Shown here: positions 6,768-14,264 of the stretch, piece after piece
Numbering within the stretch: position 1 is the first letter of the stretch
Layout: each line of letters starts with the position of its first letter
Assembly (NCBI RefSeq): GCF_011683915.1
Contig: NZ_JAAQPH010000016.1
Coordinates: 1 to 64,000, forward strand
Source of the DNA: Pelagibius litoralis
GTDB lineage: Bacteria; Pseudomonadota; Alphaproteobacteria; Kiloniellales; Kiloniellaceae
Length of the DNA stretch: 64,000 nucleotides
Direction: 5' to 3'
The notes under the pieces: model-generated
What the model was told of the DNA's origin: nothing
The model's input: only the letters and a program-made list of their open reading frames with translations
Databases searched by the model: none
Made by a program: the position numbers and the translations under genes

Positions 6768-7658
6768 ATGGGCGAGACTACCAAGATCGGCTGGGTGCGG
6801 AACACAGACGGCTCAAAGGGCGCGACCATCAACTTTTGGATCGGCTGTACCGAAGTCAGCGACGAATGCGACAACTGCTATGCTCGCGAACTGTCCGAGC
6901 GCTATGGCTGGGCAGAGTGGGGGGCCGGCCAGCCGAGATACAAGACCAAGGGCGCGGTCAAGAACGTCCGGGCGCTGGCGCGCAAGGCCGCGGCCCGCGC
7001 CGCGAAGGAGCCTGGCTACCGGACCCGCGCCTTCACCAACAGCCTCAGCGACTTTTTTGATACCGAGATCGATCGGGCCTGGCGCGAGGAAGCACTGGAC
7101 GAAATCGATGCCGCGCCCTTCGTAGACCTCCTGATTCTCACCAAGCGCCCGAAAGTAGCGCAGCAGGTCATGCAGGAGCGCTACGGCAACCAAGCGCCCA
7201 AGAACATCTGGATCGGCACCACTGCGGGCACTCAGAAGATGTGGGACCTCCGAATTCCCATCCTCGGCAAAACGCCCGCCGCCGTGCGCTTTGTCAGCGT
7301 TGAGCCCATGCTCGAGGGGATCGACCCGGGTAATGCGTTCGATCCGCCCATCAGCGATGACGGCTTCCAGCCCGTTGGCTGGGTTATCTGCGGTGGGGAA
7401 AGTGGAACCATGGCGCGGACCTTCGATGTGGCCAATGCCCGCGCTCTCCGGGACCAGTGCAGATGGTCTGGAGTTCCCTTCTTCATGAAGCAGCTTGGCG
7501 CCCGCGCGGTGGATGAGATCAACGGTATTGCTGGCCGCAGCCTGAAAGTGGATCCGGATGTCGAAGCGATAATCAGGCGCCTCAAAAACCCTGCTGGCGC
7601 CGATCCCACCGAATGGCCCGCCGATCTGCGGGTACAGCAATTCCCGGAGGCAGCATGA
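6768..7658 (+). CDS. DUF5131 phage Gp37/Gp68-like protein
   Basis: 296 aa, the full family length. Near the N-terminus NFWIGCTEVSDECDNCYA gives a Cys-x6-Cys-x2-Cys cluster; later come LLILTKRP, NIWIGTT, RFVSVEPML and WVICGGESG, all hallmarks of the DUF5131 family found in phages and plasmids. The Cys cluster resembles an iron-sulfur or radical-SAM-type ligand set, but no activity is established. Placed between the HNH nuclease and the BCS1-like ATPase, overlapping the latter (ATGA). Confidence 0.85.
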   Translation: MGETTKIGWVRNTDGSKGATINFWIGCTEVSDECDNCYARELSERYGWAEWGAGQPRYKTKGAVKNVRALARKAAARAAKEPGYRTRAFTNSLSDFFDTEIDRAWREEALDEIDAAPFVDLLILTKRPKVAQQVMQERYGNQAPKNIWIGTTAGTQKMWDLRIPILGKTPAAVRFVSVEPMLEGIDPGNAFDPPISDDGFQPVGWVICGGESGTMARTFDVANARALRDQCRWSGVPFFMKQLGARAVDEINGIAGRSLKVDPDVEAIIRRLKNPAGADPTEWPADLRVQQFPEAA

Positions 7659-8884
7659 TCGATACAGTCTATCTCTGGCTGCAGCACCAGATCACCCAAA
7701 ACGATGTCTTCGCCGGGCTGCTTGGCGGGTCGGTGGTCGCTTCGGTTCTTTTCGGACTAAGGTCCGTTCCCGGCCGCCTTTGGCAAATCTACCTTTATCA
7801 GTTCACCGTCGAACTGGTTGTCCGAGACGTAGACGACTCATTTATGTGGATCAACGAGTGGCTTTCAAAGCAGTCCTACTCCAAGCGGAGCCGGCGCCTG
7901 TCTATCAGAACCATGCATGACCGTGACGGTGACCATTGGACTGTCTCAGCGGGTTTTGGGCGGCACTACTTTTGGCACCAGGGCCGTCTCCTTTGCGTCG
8001 AACGGTCGCTCACCGACGCGCCGGCCAGCACGGGCCAACAGAGGGAAAGCTTCAACCTACGCATGGCGACGCGGGATCAATCGAGAATGCGGGCACTCAT
8101 TCAAGAAGCCCGTAGCCAGCGCGACGAGATCGACCGAACCGACGTTTGGACCTTTGAAGACTACTGGTCGAGAACAGCGCGCCGGATTCCACGTCCCATT
8201 GATTCCGTGATCCTGCCAGATGACCAGATGTCCCGCATTACTGAGCGGGTTGACTGGTTCGAGAAAGCCCAACCCTGGCACGTCGACCGCGGCATTCCAT
8301 ACCGCTTTGGCATCCTGCTCAGCGGACCGCCCGGCTGCGGCAAGACATCAATCGCGGCCGCGCTGGCAGCCTATCTGCGCCGCCCCATCTATGCGCTCAA
8401 TCTCGGGTCGCTTGATGATGACAATGCCCTGGTGAAGGCAATGATTTCGGTTCCGTCTAACGCCGTATTGCTTCTTGAAGACATCGACGCGGCAAGGTCG
8501 TCCGGTAGCCGCACAGCAGAAACCGAAGGCAAGGACGAGCCCAAGGGGATCACGCTCAGCGCATTGTTGAATTCTCTGGACGGGGTGATAGCAACGGAGG
8601 GCCGTATCCTGGTCATGACGACGAATTTCCCCGACAAGCTGGACGCCGCCCTGATCAGGCCCGGCCGGGTTGATCTTTCTGAGCACATAGGGCCGCTTGG
8701 GGCCAATGAGGCGCGACGGCTCTTCCTGCGCTTCTTCCCCGAAGCCGAGACGATGGCCAGCATGCTGACCGAGGCGAGCTATGAGCCCCGCCCTGCTGCG
8801 GTCCTGCAAGGCCAACTGATGAGGCTGTCAGACCAACCTCTGCAAGCGTTGGAAGCGATCACCATCAGAGCGGAGGCAGCATGA
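7655..8884 (+). CDS. BCS1-like AAA ATPase with N-terminal membrane anchor
   Basis: 409 aa. One hydrophobic segment at about residues 17-35 precedes a BCS1-N-like region and an AAA module: Walker A GPPGCGKTS, Walker B AVLLLEDIDAA, and TTNFPDKLDAALIRPGRVD, the second-region/arginine-finger signature of BCS1 proteins. Mitochondrial BCS1 translocates the folded Rieske protein; bacterial relatives are poorly studied. Start ATG 7655 overlaps the DUF5131 stop and the next gene overlaps its TGA. Its job in a phage early operon is unknown: membrane remodelling, defence or DNA/protein extrusion are all possible. Confidence 0.82.
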   Translation: MIDTVYLWLQHQITQNDVFAGLLGGSVVASVLFGLRSVPGRLWQIYLYQFTVELVVRDVDDSFMWINEWLSKQSYSKRSRRLSIRTMHDRDGDHWTVSAGFGRHYFWHQGRLLCVERSLTDAPASTGQQRESFNLRMATRDQSRMRALIQEARSQRDEIDRTDVWTFEDYWSRTARRIPRPIDSVILPDDQMSRITERVDWFEKAQPWHVDRGIPYRFGILLSGPPGCGKTSIAAALAAYLRRPIYALNLGSLDDDNALVKAMISVPSNAVLLLEDIDAARSSGSRTAETEGKDEPKGITLSALLNSLDGVIATEGRILVMTTNFPDKLDAALIRPGRVDLSEHIGPLGANEARRLFLRFFPEAETMASMLTEASYEPRPAAVLQGQLMRLSDQPLQALEAITIRAEAA

Positions 8885-9054
8885 CCCCCAAAGCATCCGT
8901 CGCCGCCGCTGCCCTTGAACTGATCAAGGCCGTGATCCTGTCCGGCAAGGACGGGGCCGAAATGGAGATTGGCCCGGTCCACCAGGTCGGGGTTCAGATC
9001 CATGGGAAATGGCGGGTTACTGTCGAGAGGGTGGAGGAGATAGAAAATGGCTAA
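8881..9054 (+). CDS. Hypothetical element protein, 57 aa
   Basis: Short ORF running from ATG 8881 (overlapping the AAA ATPase stop as ATGA) to TAA 9052-9054. It reads as a helix of about 20 residues followed by a small beta-rich part ending VERVEEIENG. No motif. The GGAGG near its 3' end is the ribosome-binding site of the next gene, which overlaps it by eight bases. Confidence 0.55.
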   Translation: MTPKASVAAAALELIKAVILSGKDGAEMEIGPVHQVGVQIHGKWRVTVERVEEIENG

Positions 9055-9487
9055 CTCAGTGTTTGATGTGGTCCGCATAGGGGGCGTTGAGTGCATCGGC
9101 CTTGCCTGCGGCACTTGCGGCGTCCACTTTGCGATGCCACTAGTCCAATACGAAACGCACCGCAAAGAGGGCGGATATCACACCTGTCCCAACGGCCATA
9201 GTCGCGGCTGGAGCGACCGCAATTGCGAAACTGCCGTCGACAAGATTCGCCGCGAACGGGACCGCCTGCAGCAGCGACAAGCCCAGCTTCAAGACCAGAT
9301 AGAGGGTGAACGCCGCCGCACTGCCGCTGCCAAAGGTCAGGTAACAAAGCTCAAGAACCGCGCCGCCGCCGGTGTCTGCCCCTGCTGCAACCGGTCTTTC
9401 GTCAACCTGCAGCGCCACATGAAGACCAAACATCCGGATTTCGCGGAGGGCCAGAAGCCGGACTTGAAAGTCGTCGGGAAGGCCTGA
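9047..9487 (+). CDS. Zinc-finger and coiled-coil element protein, 146 aa
   Basis: The N-terminal third has a Cys/His cluster (CGTCG, later HTCPNGH). Residues about 65-105 form a charged coiled coil, and the C-terminus holds CPCCNRSFVNLQRHMKTKHP, a close match to a C2H2 finger. It may dimerise through the coil and bind DNA or RNA; control of excision or early genes is a guess from its place just before the excisionase and integrase. Start follows GGTGGAGGA. The next gene begins inside its stop (TGATG). Confidence 0.7.
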   Translation: MANSVFDVVRIGGVECIGLACGTCGVHFAMPLVQYETHRKEGGYHTCPNGHSRGWSDRNCETAVDKIRRERDRLQQRQAQLQDQIEGERRRTAAAKGQVTKLKNRAAAGVCPCCNRSFVNLQRHMKTKHPDFAEGQKPDLKVVGKA

Positions 9488-9912
9488 TGGGCGAAGCAAC
9501 AACCATGGCTGACGATATGCGCGTTGACAGGGTTTGTGAGCGTCTGGGCAAATCAAAGTCCTGGCTCGACGACTGGTTGTCTCGCCACCCCGATCATCAC
9601 TATCATGACTTCCTGGGGAGGGATCGAGTATGGACGGAAAGTCAGTTTCAGCAGCTTCGAGGGGCGATCAAAACCGAGTCAGCGGCCTCCAAGTCAAGAC
9701 CGAGGGAAAGAAACTCTGGCTCAAAGGGACGGTCCGCGCCGGCAAGAAATCGCGACGAATCCGCGAAAGTACTGGCCTTGATTGCCGAACGAGAGGCGCG
9801 CGCCAGCTCGCAGAATCGCTCAGGATCACCAGGGAAAAGGAAGTCCTCGACGAGCTCGTCCACGGGTCGGTCCCGGCGGTCACCTTCTCCACGGCTGCGG
9901 CCGGTTACCTGA
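9487..9912 (+). CDS. Excisionase-like protein overlapping the integrase gene
   Basis: 141 aa. The first 60 residues (MRVDRVCERLGKSKSWL, then HDFLGRDRVWTESQFQQL) look like a MerR/Xis winged helix as in phage excisionases. The remaining 80 residues are Ser/Arg/Pro-rich low complexity and lie in the other frame of the integrase gene for 283 bases. Either the real protein carries a disordered tail created by overprinting or the C-terminal part is a by-product of the open frame. Start ATG 9487 shares bases with the previous TGA; 9505 is an alternative. Confidence 0.55.
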   Translation: MGEATTMADDMRVDRVCERLGKSKSWLDDWLSRHPDHHYHDFLGRDRVWTESQFQQLRGAIKTESAASKSRPRERNSGSKGRSAPARNRDESAKVLALIAEREARASSQNRSGSPGKRKSSTSSSTGRSRRSPSPRLRPVT

Positions 9913-10805
9913 AGACGGTTCCAAACCTTGGAAAGACAGACCACGACAACGTCAAGGCGTTGATCAAGCGATTTGGAGGGGTGGTCGTTTCAGCCCTAAG
10001 TGCCGAGGATATCAACGCTTTCTATGATGACCGGTATCCCAAACACGCCGCGAGTACGATCCAGCGCCATCAGACCAGCCTCCGTTCAATTCTAAGCCAC
10101 GCCCAAGAGCAAGGCTGGCTGGCACTCCCGCCGCCTTATGCCCGGCCAAAGACAACGATTAAGAAGGGCAAGCACGCCAACAAGATGTTCCTGCCCGGCG
10201 AAGGTGAGCGGATCGTTGACGCAGCCGATATCCGCGGCCAGGCCATCCTGGCAACGCTCTTCGTGACCGGCGCCCGGGTGGCCCAAGCGCTCTATCTACC
10301 CAAGGAAAGTTTCATTCTGGCACCAGGCCGGAGTCGGATTTTCTTCCCAGACAGTAAAAACGACAACGCCTACGACCGGGCATTGCACGACTACGCCCGC
10401 CAGAAGATCGAGGCGTGGCTGGAGGAACGAGGCGACGACGACGAGCCTGCCCTCTTCCTGACCGACAAGGGCCTGCCCTACGCCCCCCGCAGAGCCTCCG
10501 GCGGCCAGATCCGCAAACTGTTCAACAGCGCCCGCGACAAGGCTGTCGCCTCGCTCAAGGCGGCTGGTGAGCGAGATAGGGCCCGTTTCCTATCGTCGGC
10601 GACCCCACACTGGATGCGCCACAACTTCGCCAACCAGGTTCGCGCGGCCGGCGGCGACGTCAAGGACGTGATGGACGCCGGTATGTGGGAAGACGAGCGG
10701 ATCGTTATCCGTCACTACTTCGGTGACGCGCCAAAGCGGGTGGAAGCAATGACGCGCGGCCTCGGCTTCGGCAGTTTTGTGACAGGATCGAAAAAGAAGG
10801 CGTGA
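9630..10805 (+). CDS. int: Tyrosine integrase of the element
   Basis: 391 aa, site-specific recombinase that inserts and excises the element at tRNA-Val. Seen: a basic arm-binding N-terminus, a core-binding region, then the catalytic set: Arg in VTGARVAQAL (about residue 213), HWMRHN (about 332), and the nucleophile Tyr in RHYFGD (about 366). ATG 9630 has an excellent GGGGAGGG site seven bases upstream, inside the excisionase-like gene. The att fragment starts 37 bases after its stop. All catalytic residues appear present, so the enzyme may be active. Confidence 0.93.
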   Translation: MDGKSVSAASRGDQNRVSGLQVKTEGKKLWLKGTVRAGKKSRRIRESTGLDCRTRGARQLAESLRITREKEVLDELVHGSVPAVTFSTAAAGYLKTVPNLGKTDHDNVKALIKRFGGVVVSALSAEDINAFYDDRYPKHAASTIQRHQTSLRSILSHAQEQGWLALPPPYARPKTTIKKGKHANKMFLPGEGERIVDAADIRGQAILATLFVTGARVAQALYLPKESFILAPGRSRIFFPDSKNDNAYDRALHDYARQKIEAWLEERGDDDEPALFLTDKGLPYAPRRASGGQIRKLFNSARDKAVASLKAAGERDRARFLSSATPHWMRHNFANQVRAAGGDVKDVMDAGMWEDERIVIRHYFGDAPKRVEAMTRGLGFGSFVTGSKKKA

Positions 10806-10842
10806 ACACCTGTGCAGAAACAACAGGATAAGAGCCGCGATT

Positions 10843-10893
10843 TCTCCCTTCACACGGGAGAGGTCACTGGTTCAATCCCAGTATCGCCCACCA
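10843..10893 (+). other. Element attachment site: 3' fragment of tRNA-Val(CAC)
   Basis: Anticodon stem CTCCC/GGGAG with loop TTCACAC (anticodon CAC at 10851-10853), T-arm ACTGG-TTCAATC-CCAGT, and acceptor 3' strand ATCGCCC-A-CCA are all present and pair correctly. The 5' half is missing: nothing upstream matches the expected GGGCGAT acceptor strand or a D-arm. It is therefore a displaced tRNA end, not a functional gene. The identity segment used for crossover most likely lies from the anticodon stem to the 3' end. Confidence 0.85.
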
Positions 10894-10990
10894 TTTCTTG
10901 GAATCTGGCGAAAGCGGAAAACACAGCTGCCCGCTGTCGGCTCCAATCGCCACCACCAATGCGCAGCCGACCGCCTTTAAGCGGAAGAAC

Positions 10991-12151
10991 CTAAGCCCGC
11001 ACCCACATACCTTGGTAGGCTTCGACGAGCTTCTCCCCTTCCCGTTGCCAATTGAACCGTTCGATCACTGCCTGCCGCCCCCGGCGCCCCATTTCAGCCG
11101 CCTCCTCCGGGTTCTCCAGGATTTGTTCGATCGCACCGGCGATTGCCGGCACGTCAAGCGGATCCACAAGAATACCGCAACGATAGTGCTCGACAATTTC
11201 GCGCCAATGCGGGAAGTCGGAAGCAATAACGGGGAGCCCTGCGGCCATGTACTCATAGAGTTTGTTGGGGCGGATTTTCAGGTAATTGTTCGTGGGATGG
11301 AGCAGAACGAGCCCAGCCCTTGCATTATCCAGTTCTTTGGCAAGCGCCGGTCCATCGAGCCAGCCGAGATAGCGCGATCTGCCGGAACCGTTCAGCCGCT
11401 GCACCCGCTCGGCATCATTTGACGTGAGGCTCCCGGCCAGATGCAAGGAGATACTGGTGGAATCATCCAGCATTGCCATTGCCTCAACCATTGAAAACAG
11501 GCCGCGCTGCTGGGTCAGGTCGCCATGGTAGAACACTCTTGCCGGGCGCTCCGACATCGCCGTCGCTTCGGCCAGGCTATAGTCCGGTACGATCGGGTAG
11601 TTCTTGACGACAACAGTTTGACCGGTTTCGAACTGGTCCTTCAGAACGTCATGAGCAACGACGGTCAGATTGGCGCGGCCCGCCGAGAAGGCCTCGCAGC
11701 GCCGCCATATTATCGACAGTAGCGGCCTTAGCAGCCGGGGAATCCAATCACGGTCGAGGATGACCATTGGATAGGACTCGTGGGCATCGTAGACCACGCG
11801 CCTGCCGAGAAGCTTCAAAATGAGCCCCAGCAGGATCAGTTCCGGGTCATGTAGATGATAAACGTCATAGCGTTGGCGAGCGCAAAACCAAGCCAGCCAG
11901 GGGAGACGGAAAAGGAACCGCCATGCCCGGGAACAAGGCTCACCATGCTCGATATATCCAAGGTCCGGATTTAGTTCGGCACCCGTCGCCCGGCAAAGGG
12001 CCAGAACCGTGACCCGATACCCGCGGCCAGCCAAGCTCGTCGCCTCTTTCTTTGAAATGCGTCCATCAGACACGCGATGGGCGGACGAAACATGAAGGAC
12101 GCTTTTTCCACCACTGTTGCCGCTTTTACTAATGCTGCAGCGAACGCTCAT
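10991..12151 (-). CDS. GT4-family glycosyltransferase
   Basis: 386 aa, GT-B fold enzyme that adds a sugar to a surface polysaccharide precursor at the cytoplasmic face. Seen: N-terminal SVLHVSSAHRVSDGRI, mid-region YHGDLTQQRGL, and EYMAAGLPVIASDFPHWREIV-like donor-binding block near residue 310, typical of GT4. Donor and acceptor cannot be read. Its start overlaps the stop of the O-antigen ligase-like gene by 23 bases, so the two form an operon. It is the first chromosomal gene beyond the att fragment. Confidence 0.85.
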   Translation of the reverse strand: MSVRCSISKSGNSGGKSVLHVSSAHRVSDGRISKKEATSLAGRGYRVTVLALCRATGAELNPDLGYIEHGEPCSRAWRFLFRLPWLAWFCARQRYDVYHLHDPELILLGLILKLLGRRVVYDAHESYPMVILDRDWIPRLLRPLLSIIWRRCEAFSAGRANLTVVAHDVLKDQFETGQTVVVKNYPIVPDYSLAEATAMSERPARVFYHGDLTQQRGLFSMVEAMAMLDDSTSISLHLAGSLTSNDAERVQRLNGSGRSRYLGWLDGPALAKELDNARAGLVLLHPTNNYLKIRPNKLYEYMAAGLPVIASDFPHWREIVEHYRCGILVDPLDVPAIAGAIEQILENPEEAAEMGRRGRQAVIERFNWQREGEKLVEAYQGMWVRA

Positions 12152-13364
12152 CAGGCCTGTTTAGCCCTCTCTGTTGCGCCGCGTGTTCCCCCAGTCGATG
12201 GCTGGTGACGGTCGAGAGGGCCAAAACAAGAAACGTCCAAAAGGGACGATTATCGTTAATGTCTCCGCTGACGAATGCACAAACCAGCCAATACACTAAA
12301 CCAGCAAGCACAATACAAAATGAAAGACCACCGCGGCGAGATGTTCTTTTATAGCTGGATAACAATACCCAACAAACGAGACAAGCGAAAAAGATGCCCC
12401 CCAACCAACCCGCCTCAACAGATATCTCCAATAGGATGTTGTGCGGATACAGGACCAAAGTCTCGCTGCCATGAAACACTTGAATAGTCTCGCTGAACCT
12501 TCCCCAACCGAGCCCGAAGGGGTGGTCGGCAATTGCCGCGACGGACTCTTTCCATACAGCCAGACGCGTTGCCTCGGAATCGCCCCACTCACCGGTCAGA
12601 AACCGGACCATACGTCGCCCGCCGCTGATGCCTATGTCGGAGAGCCAAGTCAGGCAGGCGGCAACACCACCCCCCGCCACCACAAGCGTCCACAGGGCAC
12701 GGCGTCCCGGCGTCGAACCGAACTTGGGGGCCAAAGCAACAAAGCACACCGTAAAGATTGCGGCGACCAACGGACCTCTGGAGCCTGACAACACCAAACC
12801 CAACAAGGCAATGACAATTGGAATGACCACCTGCCAAACAGACAGCCGACCATACCAATAGAGGATCAAGAAGCAGACCACGGCAAAACCGCTTGCACGG
12901 GCCACCAGGATCGGATTGACGTTCCAGACCGAAGCCCTGTAGATGACTCCGTAGACTGCCATATCGAGCAAGGCAAAGGCCGCCATAAGTGTGCCCAGGC
13001 AAGCGACGGCAACCATGAAGACCAGCTTCTCGCGGTCTGTCTTGATCAGCACAAGCGAGGCAAAGACTGCCAAGGCCGTGAGGCTGAAAAGCCTCAGAGT
13101 TTTCTGGGTCGGATAATCGGCGAAGGCGCCTGGCCAGCGCAGACCGACAAGAAAAACGACAAACAATCCGGCCATCAAAACGCTGCCTGCCGGAAGGCGG
13201 CGTTCTTTGAAGACGGTCCAAAGGCACAACAGCACCGTCAGCACCGCAAATAAAAGCGTGATGTCCACTGGTACCGGCTCGAACACATCCGATGCTTTGT
13301 AGTATCCCGCGAAAACAAAAAGGAACAGGGTCAGGGGCCGTAGATAGGACGCGTTCAAACTCAT
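12129..13364 (-). CDS. O-antigen ligase/polymerase-like membrane protein
   Basis: 411 aa from ATG at 13364; the frame is open further upstream but there only as antisense of the LysE gene. About ten to twelve hydrophobic spans are visible. The large periplasmic loop contains HPFGLGWGRF and LYPHNILLEIS, the conserved Wzy_C/WaaL pattern. Such proteins ligate undecaprenyl-linked glycans to lipid A or polymerise repeat units. It is co-transcribed with the glycosyltransferase downstream. WaaL and Wzy cannot be separated from sequence alone. Confidence 0.78.
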   Translation of the reverse strand: MSLNASYLRPLTLFLFVFAGYYKASDVFEPVPVDITLLFAVLTVLLCLWTVFKERRLPAGSVLMAGLFVVFLVGLRWPGAFADYPTQKTLRLFSLTALAVFASLVLIKTDREKLVFMVAVACLGTLMAAFALLDMAVYGVIYRASVWNVNPILVARASGFAVVCFLILYWYGRLSVWQVVIPIVIALLGLVLSGSRGPLVAAIFTVCFVALAPKFGSTPGRRALWTLVVAGGGVAACLTWLSDIGISGGRRMVRFLTGEWGDSEATRLAVWKESVAAIADHPFGLGWGRFSETIQVFHGSETLVLYPHNILLEISVEAGWLGGIFFACLVCWVLLSSYKRTSRRGGLSFCIVLAGLVYWLVCAFVSGDINDNRPFWTFLVLALSTVTSHRLGEHAAQQRGLNRPDERSLQH

Positions 13365-13477
13365 GGTCCAGTGCTGCTGTGTTGTTGTCCCGGAACGACG
13401 ATCAGAATGGGATATCCGATTGAAAAGCTGTAAACGGGCCAAACCAGCCAAAGGATTGACCACCAGGGCATCCCTGT

Positions 13478-14119
13478 CTACAGCCGCAGCAGGGCGAGTT
13501 TCGCGCCGAAGGCCAGGAAGACGGTACCGGTGAGGGCCTTGATAAGGCGCCGGAAGGCGCCGCTGCGCAGCCCCGACGACAGCCTGGCAAAGAGCAGAAC
13601 CATAATGCCGAACCACATGGCGTTGATCAGGGTGTGCAGGAAGACCAGGAAGAATGCCGCCGTAACCGCCCCCTCGCCCGCGGGAATAAACTGGGGGAAA
13701 GCGGCCAGATAGAACATCGAGACCTTGGGGTTCAGGGCGTTGGTGAAAAACCCCTCGCCGAAGGCCTTCAACCAGCCACGCCGCCGGCTGGCCAGCGTCG
13801 GCTGCTGCGGCAAGGGCGATGATCCTTTCCAGGCCTCCCACAGCGCCTTGCAGCCAAGCCAGACCAGATAGGCCGCACCCAGAAGCTTGACCAACAGGAA
13901 CAGCTCCGCCGACTGGACCAGGATCAGCGACAGCCCGAAGATCGACAGCGCGCCGTGAAGGTAGAAGGAGGTCACGAAGCCGGCGATGTTGGCGAAGCCG
14001 CCCTGGCGGCCGGAGGCGGGCACCGTTTTGGCAATCAACACGCCGTTCGGACCCGGCGACATCACCAGCAAGGCGGCCACCACGACAAAGGCAATTATTT
14101 CGGTCAGTCCCAGGGGCAC
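13478..14119 (-). CDS. LysE/RhtB-family exporter
   Basis: 213 aa inner-membrane protein of the LysE superfamily exporting amino acids or analogues. GTG at 14119 with AAGGAAA upstream gives the usual length; an ATG 49 codons earlier would add a non-conserved extension. Seen: VVAALLVMSPGPNGVLI at the N-terminus (the family SPGPN signature), about six membrane spans, and NPKVSMFYLAAFPQF in mid-protein. The substrate is unknown. It is followed by the polysaccharide genes after a gap of 113 bases. Confidence 0.88.
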   Translation of the reverse strand: MPLGLTEIIAFVVVAALLVMSPGPNGVLIAKTVPASGRQGGFANIAGFVTSFYLHGALSIFGLSLILVQSAELFLLVKLLGAAYLVWLGCKALWEAWKGSSPLPQQPTLASRRRGWLKAFGEGFFTNALNPKVSMFYLAAFPQFIPAGEGAVTAAFFLVFLHTLINAMWFGIMVLLFARLSSGLRSGAFRRLIKALTGTVFLAFGAKLALLRL

Positions 14120-14264
14120 CGCGTTTCCTTCCAAAAACTCTAAAGGCGGGTTCTTGCGAACGGGGTGCAGTCTACAGGTGCGGATGTGGGTTTGGCCACA
14201 GACCGGTGAGACCGACCGGCGCAGAGTGCGCCTGCCGCTATGAACCGCGCCGGGAGACGAGGCC

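Larger units (their letters stand above)
1..10893. mobile_element. Right end of an integrated phage or integrative element in tRNA-Val
   Basis: The block holds about 23 plus-strand genes with almost no spacing, phage-type recombination functions and a terminal tyrosine integrase. It ends at an isolated 3' tRNA-Val fragment at 10843-10893. Beyond that fragment gene orientation, spacing and content change to ordinary chromosome. The left end, the intact tRNA and any virion genes are outside the window, so whether it is a complete prophage, a remnant or an integrative island cannot be decided. Identity as a mobile element is seen from integrase plus att fragment; phage is an inference from the exonuclease/Sak4-like/HNH/DUF5131 set. 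Confidence 0.88.

Noticed and set aside
10811-10893. Complete tRNA gene next to the integrase
   Set aside because: Only the anticodon arm, T-arm and 3' end fold; the upstream bases do not supply a D-arm or a matching GGGCGAT strand.
13365-13841. N-terminal extension of the O-antigen ligase-like frame
   Set aside because: The extra 159 codons are antisense of the LysE exporter and lack membrane or family features; the start was set at 13364.
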